IMG/VR virus record: IMGVR_UViG_3300001849_000026 | Location: 1 to 27,242 of that record | Source of the DNA: a virus | DNA length: 27,242 nucleotides | Direction: 5' to 3' (one strand) | Part shown: one piece after another, positions 7,238 through 13,861 of the stretch | Layout: every line of letters begins with the position of its first letter | Position numbering within the stretch: the stretch's first letter is position 1 | Notes under the pieces: generated by a model | Seen by the model: only the letters and a program-made list of their open reading frames with translations | The model's database searches: none | Told to the model about the DNA's origin: nothing | Made by a program: the position numbers and the translations under genes

Positions 7238-7337
7238 GTTGTCGTTGCACACAACAAAGTGAAGCCGCTTACTCATGCATTTGGCCTCCGGTACTACGGG
7301 GGGTGCAACCCGAATGCAGTAGTAAGTGGCTTTTTTG
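7238..7337 (+). ncRNA. Candidate small structured RNA of about 100 nt
   Basis: The stretch begins about seven bases after a perfect TATAAT. It holds a hairpin GTTGT/ACAAC (7238-7242 with 7251-7255) and then a long compound hairpin that ends in a T-tract at 7330-7336. No reading frame here has a ribosome-binding site or protein-like composition. It may be an independent small RNA or just the leader of a terminator. No Rfam family was recognised by eye. Confidence 0.3.
7262..7337 (+). terminator. Long compound hairpin terminator
   Basis: A 12-bp outer stem pairs 7262-7273 (AAGCCGCTTACT) with 7321-7332 (AGTAAGTGGCTT), with one G-U pair. After a 2x2 internal loop, TGCATT (7276-7281) pairs AATGCA (7313-7318), and an inner stem pairs CCTCCG (7285-7290) with CGGGGG (7297-7302). 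Six Ts follow the stem. It is far larger than a usual intrinsic terminator, so it may also have an RNA-processing or regulatory role. Confidence 0.7.
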
Positions 7338-7605
7338 TTTCTATGGCAACCGTCAGGGCGCGTCAGCTAATGGGCCTGCATGGGCTGCACCCAAGAAACA
7401 CCGGGACTGGTTACACCCCCAGACACTCGACTAGCCTGTTAGCGAGGGACTAGGGTAGACATTGGTACATGGGTGGTAGACAAGACCGATGTCGGATGAA
7501 TCGCTACCTCATGGGTACTCTGGATGGGACTACAGATCAGTCCCTTCGGGAGGGGCGGGATACCAGGCTATCCACCCTTGGGTAACCTATGGCTAAAAAA
7601 AGTAC
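7338..7605. other. Non-coding, hairpin-rich stretch before the capsid promoter
   Basis: About 270 bases with no convincing gene on either strand. Visible structures: CTCG/CGAG extended by CTA/TAG at 7426-7446; an 8-bp stem GACATTGG (7458-7465) with CCGATGTC (7486-7493); GGTAG (7475-7479) with CTACC (7504-7508) as an alternative fold; GGGAC (7526-7530) with GTCCC (7540-7544), next to a TCCC-TTC-GGGA hairpin (7541-7551). The strand is G-rich. It is not a tRNA: no T-arm motif or acceptor pairing was found. It may be a structured RNA, a regulatory region, or remains of a lost gene. Confidence 0.5.
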
Positions 7606-7632
7606 TTGACACATCACGAATTTGCCTATAAT
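7606..7632 (+). promoter_or_regulatory. Sigma-70 promoter for the major capsid gene
   Basis: A perfect -35 TTGACA (7606-7611) and a perfect -10 TATAAT (7627-7632) are separated by 15 bases, slightly shorter than the preferred 17. Transcription would begin near 7639 and give a 5' leader of about 130 nt before the capsid ATG. A strong separate promoter after two terminators fits the high demand for capsid protein, and indicates use of host RNA polymerase at this site. Confidence 0.78.
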
Positions 7633-7707
7633 GGGGGCATGGACAACCGCAAGGCCCATGAAGGTTGTAGCCAACCCAGGGGTGCACTGTAAGGCACAAG
7701 TCTAGGC

Positions 7708-7754
7708 CCAGAGTATTCTGGATAACCGTTGACGAAAAAACTTTTTCTATCAAC
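7708..7754 (+). promoter_or_regulatory. Hairpins in the capsid mRNA leader
   Basis: CCAGA (7708-7712) pairs TCTGG (7717-7721) around GTAT. GTTGA (7728-7732) pairs TCAAC (7750-7754), enclosing an A-run/T-run pairing (7734-7739 with 7742-7747). The second hairpin ends eight bases before the AGGAG ribosome-binding site (7762-7766). Such leader hairpins commonly protect a highly expressed mRNA or are processed by RNase III; neither is shown here. Confidence 0.45.
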
Positions 7755-7772
7755 TGTTTCTAGGAGAAACAA

Positions 7773-8615
7773 ATGGCTATTTCGATTTCGAATGCCTTTG
7801 TCACCCTGTTCGACACCGAGGTGAAGCAAGCCTATCAAGCTGATGCGGTCTTGCGTAACACCGTCCGGTTGCGTACTGGTGTCACGGCATCTACTCATAA
7901 GTTCCCCAAGATCGGCGCTGGCGTTGCCCAGGTTCGCGTTCCGCAAACCGATGTGACCCCGCTGAATGTCACCTATTCGCAAGCTACCGTCACCCTCAGT
8001 GACTGGATTGCTGCTGAATATAGCGACATCTTCAACCAGGCCAAAGTCAACTTTGACGAGCGTCAAGAACTGGTGCAAGTGGTTTCTAAAGCCATTGGCC
8101 GCCGTGCTGACCAGCTTGTTATTGATGCGCTTGCTGCTTCCAGCACTAGCCTGACTGTGAGCAACGACATTGGTGGCACTGACACCAACATGAATGTGGC
8201 CAAACTTCGCGAAGCCCAGCGTCTGCTCAATGCAGGCAATGTGCCGATGGAAGACCGCTACATCCTGATCCATGCTTCCAACCTGTCCAACCTGCTGTCC
8301 GAGACTTCGGTCACCTCTAGCGACTTCAATACCGTGAAGGCACTGGTGCAGGGCGAACTGGACACCTTCCTCGGATTCAAGTTCATCACCATTGGTGACC
8401 GTTCTGAGGGTGGTTTGACTGGTGGTGGCTCTGGCCAGGATCGCGTTGTGTACGCTTACCACAAGAATGCTATTGGCATGGCCGAGGGCATGGGCATCCG
8501 CAGTGAAATCAACTACATCCCCGAGAAGACCTCTTGGTTGGTGTCATCGATGTTCTCTGCTGGCGCAACTGCAATCGACGCCGGTGGCGTTGTTGCTATC
8601 ACCTGCCGCGAATAA
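7773..8615 (+). CDS. Major capsid protein (HK97-fold)
   Basis: A 280-residue shell protein with AGGAG six bases before the ATG. It looks like the compact podoviral capsid family: N-terminal helix 'FVTLFDTEVKQAYQ', the E-loop-like region with THKFPKIGAG and a TLSDWIAAEYSD segment, a spine helix ERQELVQVVSKAIGRRADQL, then KLREAQRLLNAGNVP and the P-domain sheet DRYILIHASNLSNLL. The A-domain region has TFLGFKFITIGD, and the protein ends in a Gly/Ala-rich strand pair. There is no N-terminal delta domain, which fits the separate scaffold gene upstream. Its own promoter and the flanking terminators imply very high expression. Codon use is also more T-ending than in its neighbours. Confidence 0.92.
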   Translation: MAISISNAFVTLFDTEVKQAYQADAVLRNTVRLRTGVTASTHKFPKIGAGVAQVRVPQTDVTPLNVTYSQATVTLSDWIAAEYSDIFNQAKVNFDERQELVQVVSKAIGRRADQLVIDALAASSTSLTVSNDIGGTDTNMNVAKLREAQRLLNAGNVPMEDRYILIHASNLSNLLSETSVTSSDFNTVKALVQGELDTFLGFKFITIGDRSEGGLTGGGSGQDRVVYAYHKNAIGMAEGMGIRSEINYIPEKTSWLVSSMFSAGATAIDAGGVVAITCRE

Positions 8616-8627
8616 GGAGTAACCATC

Positions 8628-8906
8628 ATGGCTTTTTCAACAACTGGATGGGCAACTGTTGGTGCTTCCAAATCTGGAAATGCTCCCAGCATTTATGCTT
8701 ACTCAACCACTGACACCATTGCAACCGTCAATACTCAGGGTTATTTCGACGCCTTGGCTGCAACGCTCAAGGTTGGCGATCTGATCTACTGCGTGACCAG
8801 CACTGGTTCTACCGCCGTTTGCACTCTGACCCAGGTTCTGTCGAACACAGGATCTGTGGTTGATGTGGCCGATGGCACGACACTATCTGCAACCGATAGC
8901 GATTGA
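8628..8906 (+). CDS. Small capsid-associated protein (decoration candidate)
   Basis: A 92-residue protein 12 bases after the capsid gene, with GGAG before its ATG, on the same transcript and closed by a terminator. It is beta-rich, with no signal peptide or membrane segment. The pattern 'APSIYAYSTTDTIATVNTQG' then 'YFDALAATLKVGDLIYCV' is shared by small proteins next to capsid genes in many phages. Co-expression with the capsid suggests a decoration or head-stabilising role (inference). Confidence 0.7.
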   Translation: MAFSTTGWATVGASKSGNAPSIYAYSTTDTIATVNTQGYFDALAATLKVGDLIYCVTSTGSTAVCTLTQVLSNTGSVVDVADGTTLSATDSD

Positions 8907-8922
8907 TAGGTAGTCAACAAAT

Positions 8923-8957
8923 GGGCCAACTCTTAGGTTTCTAGGGGTTGGCCTTTC
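8923..8957 (+). terminator. Intrinsic terminator after the capsid operon
   Basis: GGCCAACTC (8924-8932) pairs with GGGTTGGCC (8945-8953), nine base pairs counting one G-U, followed by TTTCT. The T-tract is short, so it may act as a leaky attenuator that keeps capsid transcripts abundant and lets some polymerase continue into the tail genes. Confidence 0.72.
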
Positions 8958-8975
8958 TCACATTTGGAGCGCCCA

Positions 8976-9590
8976 ATGGCCAGCGGTGATACAGATCTCA
9001 AAGTTTGCTCAGATGCGCTACTGATGCTGGGCGCAAAGTCGATCACCTCATTCAATGAGGGAACCGATGCATCCAACATTTGTGACCGTATCTACCCAGA
9101 CCTGAAGAAGGCCACACTCCAGGCATACCCCTGGACATTTACATTCAAGAAAGTTGCACTGGCTCAGACCATCAATACGCCGGTCAACCAGTACAGATAC
9201 GAATACCAACTCCCGTCAGACCGGCTGGGTGCCATACGCCGAGCCTACAACAGCACTGCTGTCGGCGCCAGGACATTTTCCGACTGGACAATCCAGGGCG
9301 ACAAGTTGCTGACCAATGAGGAAACGGTGGTCATTGACTACCAATATCAGCCCACTGAGGCTGAGATGCCTAGCTACTTTGTGCAATTGCTCAAGTACAT
9401 GATGGCATGGCACCTGGCAGACCCGATCACCGACCAGGTCACCAAGACCCAGTATTGGCAAGGCGTGGCCGTTGGGGCGCCTTCCGAGAACAACCGCGGT
9501 GGTTATTTCCGCACGGCCATGGTCATTGATGGGCAGGGCAATGTGACCCACAGTTTTGAAGACTTCAGCCTGGTGGCAGTGAGGAACTGA
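8976..9590 (+). CDS. Tail tubular protein A (T7 gp11-like)
   Basis: A 204-residue adaptor that forms the ring between portal and nozzle in short-tailed phages. The start at ATG 8976 has GGAG at 8966-8969; a TTG four codons earlier is in frame but has no spaced site. Typical family pattern: 'VCSDALLMLGAKSITSF', 'NICDRIYPDLKKATLQAYPW', then 'YRYEYQLPSDRLGAIRRAY' and TVVIDYQYQPTEAEMP near the C-terminal third. It overlaps tail tubular protein B by one base (TGATG). Confidence 0.92.
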   Translation: MASGDTDLKVCSDALLMLGAKSITSFNEGTDASNICDRIYPDLKKATLQAYPWTFTFKKVALAQTINTPVNQYRYEYQLPSDRLGAIRRAYNSTAVGARTFSDWTIQGDKLLTNEETVVIDYQYQPTEAEMPSYFVQLLKYMMAWHLADPITDQVTKTQYWQGVAVGAPSENNRGGYFRTAMVIDGQGNVTHSFEDFSLVAVRN

Positions 9591-11572
9591 TGACCAGGCT
9601 TGTTTCGTTCCAGACCAACTTTAGCAGTGGGGAATTGGATCCCCTGCTCCGAGCCAGGATTGATCTAGATCAGTATAAGAACGGGGCAGAAACACTTACC
9701 AATGTGGTGGTGCAGCCCCAGGGTGGGGTGCGCCGGCGAGGCGGCCTCAAGCACCTGTATGAGTTGCCAAGTGCGGCTAACCCGCAGAATGGCACCCGGT
9801 GTGTCCCTTTCGAGTTCTCGGTGGATGACAGTTATATGCTGATCTTCACAAATCAGCGGATGTATGTGTTCAAGGACAAAGTCCAGATCACCAACATCAA
9901 TGGTAGTGGAAACCCTTACCTGGCAGTGTCTGCGGTAACCAGTTCTATCCTGTCCACCATGTGCTGGACTCAGAGCGCGGATACCCTGATCATCACTCAC
10001 AAGGACATCAACCCGATCAAGATTGTGCGCGGTGGCACAGACGCAAGCTGGACAGTCAGCAACATATCGTTTGTCAGCGTACCAAAGTATGCATTCACCA
10101 TTTCATTGTCCAATCCTGCAGGCACCCTGACACCCAGTGCAAAGTCTGGCGAGGTCACACTGACGGCCAGTTCTGGCGTATTCAGTGCCGGGTCTGTCGG
10201 CCAGTACATCAATGCCAACCCACAGGGCAGGGCTAGGATCGTGGCCTACACAAGCAGCACAGTGGTCAGTGCGGTGACCGAGATACCATTTTTTGATACC
10301 ACCGCCATTGCCAATGGCAACTGGGAACTGGAGTCTGGGTACGAGGATGTGTGGTCTTCCGGCAGAGGCTGGCCCAGGACGGCAACATTCCATGAAGGCA
10401 GGCTGTACTTTGGTGGCAGCAAGAGCAGGCCAAGCACGGTGTGGGGCAGCAAGGTTGCCCAATTCTTTGACTTCATGCCTGACCAGGCATATGACGATGA
10501 TGCTGTCGAGGCCACCCTGGACACCAACAGTCTGAATGTGATCATTGACATCATCAGCGGCCGGGATCTGCAAGTCTTCACTAGCGGAGGTGAGTTCTAT
10601 GTTCCGCAGTCAGGCCTCGATCCGATCACCCCCACAAACTTTTTCGTGAAGGCAGTGAGTCGCAATGGCAGTCGGGAAGGCATCCGGGTGCAGATCCTGC
10701 AGTCCGGCACACTGTATGTGCAGCGCCAGGGCAAGGCACTCAATGAGTTCCAGTTCAGTGACACCACACTGTCTTATGTGAGCCAGTCCATCAGCCTGCT
10801 GTCCAGCCACCTGATCAATACTCCGGCTGAATTGGCACTCAGGAAGGCCACCAGCACCGAGGAAACAGACACTCTGTTCATGCTGAATGGCGATGGCACC
10901 ATTGCCAACTACTCCATCCTGCGCCAGCAGAATGTGGTGGCGCCCAGCAAATTGACCACAGACGGCCAGTTCAAAGACATTGGCGTGGACATTGAGGACA
11001 TCTATGTGGTGGTCAAGCGCACATTTAACTCGGTAGAACGATACTTTGTCGAAATCTTTGATCAGACCGTGTTTACCGATTGCGCCTTCACTGGTGGTGT
11101 GGCCACCACCATTTCGAGCCTGCCACACATTGGCAAGACTCTGAATGTCAAGGCTGATGGCTCGGTGCTGTCTGATGAGGTGGTCAGTGGTGGTGGATCC
11201 ATCACCATGGACAGGGCCAGCACCACAAGCTACGAGGTAGGACTGCCATTCACGGTGAGCATTACTACCCTGCCAATTGAGCCGCGGTTCCAGGCCGGGC
11301 CGCGTACTGGGTTTGTCAAGCGCATCATTGAGGTCAATGCAATCCTGTACCAGACCCAGCACATTGTGGTCAACGACAACCTGGTGCCGATCAGAACCCT
11401 GGACACCGGTGGAATACTGGACAACGATGTGCCAGAGTTCACTGGCACCAAGCAGATCAGTGGCATCAGCGGGTATGACCGGGATGCACAGATTTCGATC
11501 ACACAGACCCTGCCGCTAAAGCTGAACTTGCTGGGCATGGAATACAAACTCAGTGTGTATGGAGGTTCATAA
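9590..11572 (+). CDS. Tail tubular protein B (T7 gp12-like nozzle)
   Basis: A 660-residue tail nozzle protein. The opening 'QTNFSSGELDPLLRARIDLD', then YKNGAETLTNVVVQPQGGVRRRGG, written here as adjacent motifs, is the hallmark of this family. Further signatures: MLIFTNQRMYVF, a GRLYFGGSKSRPSTVWGSK segment around residue 270-288, and FTSGGEFYVP. The rest is a beta-propeller-like, Ser/Thr-rich fold. It follows tail tubular protein A without a gap and precedes the internal virion proteins, as in T7. Its length is somewhat less than T7 gp12 (about 790), within the range of other podoviruses. Confidence 0.92.
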   Translation: MTRLVSFQTNFSSGELDPLLRARIDLDQYKNGAETLTNVVVQPQGGVRRRGGLKHLYELPSAANPQNGTRCVPFEFSVDDSYMLIFTNQRMYVFKDKVQITNINGSGNPYLAVSAVTSSILSTMCWTQSADTLIITHKDINPIKIVRGGTDASWTVSNISFVSVPKYAFTISLSNPAGTLTPSAKSGEVTLTASSGVFSAGSVGQYINANPQGRARIVAYTSSTVVSAVTEIPFFDTTAIANGNWELESGYEDVWSSGRGWPRTATFHEGRLYFGGSKSRPSTVWGSKVAQFFDFMPDQAYDDDAVEATLDTNSLNVIIDIISGRDLQVFTSGGEFYVPQSGLDPITPTNFFVKAVSRNGSREGIRVQILQSGTLYVQRQGKALNEFQFSDTTLSYVSQSISLLSSHLINTPAELALRKATSTEETDTLFMLNGDGTIANYSILRQQNVVAPSKLTTDGQFKDIGVDIEDIYVVVKRTFNSVERYFVEIFDQTVFTDCAFTGGVATTISSLPHIGKTLNVKADGSVLSDEVVSGGGSITMDRASTTSYEVGLPFTVSITTLPIEPRFQAGPRTGFVKRIIEVNAILYQTQHIVVNDNLVPIRTLDTGGILDNDVPEFTGTKQISGISGYDRDAQISITQTLPLKLNLLGMEYKLSVYGGS

Positions 11573-12171
11573 TGGAAGCAGTTGCACTTTGGTTTGCTGA
11601 AGCTGCAGGAGTAGATTTTGCGGCCACCGCAATGGCTTCGGGTGGAGTCATCGAGGCAGGATCTATTGCTGCGGGTGCGCCAGTTGTCACGGCCGCTGCG
11701 CCCACCCTATTCACCGCGGCCAATATGCAGCTTGCTGGCAATGCGATTAGTGCATTCAGTAGCTTTGCACAAGGCAGCGCACAGGCAGACTACTACCGGC
11801 TGCAGGCTGGCCAGGCAGAACTGCAGGGCCGTCAGAATGCGTTGAACTACAACCGGCAGGCATACCAACTGCTGGAGCGGCAGGAACGCATGAGGGGAAC
11901 CCTGATTGCCAGGGCCGTGGCCGGTGGCGTGGATCCCATGTCAGGCAGCCCCATGACTGTCGCCCAGTCCAATGCATACCGTGCCGGCAATGAAATGCAG
12001 ATCCTAGAAGAGAATGCCCAACTGGCCATGTCTGGTGGCCTGGCGCAGTCCCAATCCTTGAGGGCGGCCGCGGCAACCAGTGAGGAGATGGGCTGGCTTA
12101 CAGGGGCCGGCAAGGGTCTTCTTGCGGGTGCTGCGTACAAAGGCGTCAAGATTCCAAGCATGATGGCATAA
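11572..12171 (+). CDS. Internal virion protein, T7 gp14-like
   Basis: A 199-residue Ala/Gly-rich helical protein, TAATG-coupled to the nozzle gene. Hydrophobic stretches at residues 1-57 could cross a membrane. The middle is a long amphipathic helix (YYRLQAGQAELQGRQNALNYNRQ and following), and the family-like motif 'ARAVAGGVDPMSGSPMTV' sits near residue 112-129. In T7 the equivalent core protein is ejected first and helps form the channel through the outer membrane. The assignment rests on this motif, size and order. Confidence 0.78.
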   Translation: MEAVALWFAEAAGVDFAATAMASGGVIEAGSIAAGAPVVTAAAPTLFTAANMQLAGNAISAFSSFAQGSAQADYYRLQAGQAELQGRQNALNYNRQAYQLLERQERMRGTLIARAVAGGVDPMSGSPMTVAQSNAYRAGNEMQILEENAQLAMSGGLAQSQSLRAAAATSEEMGWLTGAGKGLLAGAAYKGVKIPSMMA

Positions 12172-12172
12172 C

Positions 12173-13861
12173 ATGGCAACCCTACCCACATACGAATACG
12201 CTGGCGCACAGTACGCTGATTTGCCAAAGATCAGTGCGGCGCCACAGCAGGCGGCCGCATCCGGCTGGAGTATGCTTGGCCAGCAGTTGGACAAGATGGC
12301 CACATTCTTCTATGGCGAGGCCGCCAGCGAGGCGCAGAAGGCCGGGGCCAAGTTTGCCATTGAGATGCCGCCAACTCCACAGCAGTTGGAGATTGCCAAA
12401 AAAACTGGGCAGATGCCAGTGGTTGAGGGTGCTGGAAGATATTTTCAGGAGTCTTACAACAAGACTTCAGCCCACCTGCTAGGCACAAACATACTGGCTG
12501 ATTTCCAGAATAGGCAGACAGACCGACTCAAGCGCATTGAGTCTGGTGAGCCAGTCAACTTAGACCAACTGAGGCGGGATATTCGGGATGACATTGATGG
12601 CAGCACTAGCGTACTGTCCACAATGGATCCTGCTACTGCAATCAGCTTCCGGGCGCAAATGTCAACTGTTGGCCATGCTGCATATAAGCAGGCACTTACA
12701 TTTGATGAGAAAGCAAGGCAGGCTGCCTATCAGGTAGACATGGCTGCCGGATTGTCCAAGCTGACGCCGGTCATGGAAAATGTGATAGTTGAGTATGCCA
12801 AGTCTGGAGCAATGTCTGACGAACAGATCGAAATGGTCTTGACTGGCATGATTGAGCCGTATACCAATGGTGCATCTATCAGGATGGCTGGCGGCAACAA
12901 GTTTGCTCTTGAGGCCTGGAAGATCAAGGAAGAGGCCAAGAAAAATGCAATCATTGGCAAGTTAACAGACCGTGAATTTGCACCCACTGCAGGCGATGCA
13001 TTCAAGAAACTGATGGCCGGTGATGCCGGTGAGTTGTCTGGCATCTACAAAAGTCTGAGCATTGATGACAAGAAGTCTATCCGCGAGACAATGATTAAGT
13101 CATACGCCGATGAGGAACAGGTGCGGAGAATCACTGAGGCAAATGAAAAGCATGAGAAAGATCAAAAGAAACATAAACTATCTCTTGAGTATTTGACCGC
13201 ACCAGGCAAGAGAAAAAAAGAAATCGTCAATACATTGGTGGAAGATGGATCCATAACCTTGCAGATGGCAGAAGATCTGCTCAAGCCCAAGGATCCACCA
13301 TCCAATCCAAGACTGTTTGGTGATTTGTTCTTCCAGATTCAGCGTGGCCAGATTGCCACCTTTGATCAGCTATTGCCATATGCAAGCAATATGAGCAAAT
13401 CTGAATTTGAGTCATTGGTAAGAGCAACAGCAGATGACCAATCTCGCAAAGCAGTTCAACGCATTGACCGTGAGGCAGGCATCACTAGCGCGTACATAGA
13501 TCCAGGCCCGGTTCGCACAGGAGTCAAAATCAAGTTGACTGACAAGTGGCTTGATGTAATGAAGCGTAAGGTTCAGGATCCAGAGACTGGGGTCATGGCT
13601 TACCCATCTGCTACACAGGCAGTCGAAATTGCCATTAAGGAATACAAAGGCGATGCTGCCGAGCAGAAAAAGGTATCAGGCAGAGAGTCAGCAGAAAAGC
13701 AAATCAAGGACACATTCAATACTGATGACTTTAGACGGCGCGGTATTGCTTTACCAAATATGCCAATTGAGAATATCGATTTCAATCAGATCAAAGGTCT
13801 GAGCAATTCTGAAAAAGATAGGCTCAAAAAAGTGCAAAAACAGTACACGGACAACATATGA
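12173..13861 (+). CDS. Internal virion protein, T7 gp15-like
   Basis: A 562-residue, mostly helical protein without catalytic motifs. It begins with a tyrosine-rich N-terminus (ATLPTYEYAGAQYADLP), then long Ala/Lys/Glu/Gln helices, and has a repeated internal style in which 'DR', 'EE' and 'KK' segments alternate. Its place directly after the gp14-like gene and before two giant virion proteins corresponds to T7 gp15, a part of the inner core that passes into the periplasm during genome entry. From about 13130 onward the sequence becomes richer in A. It overlaps the next gene by four bases (ATGA). Confidence 0.72.
   Translation: MATLPTYEYAGAQYADLPKISAAPQQAAASGWSMLGQQLDKMATFFYGEAASEAQKAGAKFAIEMPPTPQQLEIAKKTGQMPVVEGAGRYFQESYNKTSAHLLGTNILADFQNRQTDRLKRIESGEPVNLDQLRRDIRDDIDGSTSVLSTMDPATAISFRAQMSTVGHAAYKQALTFDEKARQAAYQVDMAAGLSKLTPVMENVIVEYAKSGAMSDEQIEMVLTGMIEPYTNGASIRMAGGNKFALEAWKIKEEAKKNAIIGKLTDREFAPTAGDAFKKLMAGDAGELSGIYKSLSIDDKKSIRETMIKSYADEEQVRRITEANEKHEKDQKKHKLSLEYLTAPGKRKKEIVNTLVEDGSITLQMAEDLLKPKDPPSNPRLFGDLFFQIQRGQIATFDQLLPYASNMSKSEFESLVRATADDQSRKAVQRIDREAGITSAYIDPGPVRTGVKIKLTDKWLDVMKRKVQDPETGVMAYPSATQAVEIAIKEYKGDAAEQKKVSGRESAEKQIKDTFNTDDFRRRGIALPNMPIENIDFNQIKGLSNSEKDRLKKVQKQYTDNI

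Noticed and set aside
7202-7453. 83-codon frame in the intergenic region
   Set aside because: It runs through a terminator T-tract and a long hairpin, has no ribosome-binding site, and its product has no protein-like pattern.
7338-7605. tRNA gene in the hairpin-rich stretch
   Set aside because: No T-arm consensus, no 7-bp acceptor stem with correct spacing, and no anticodon arm were found.
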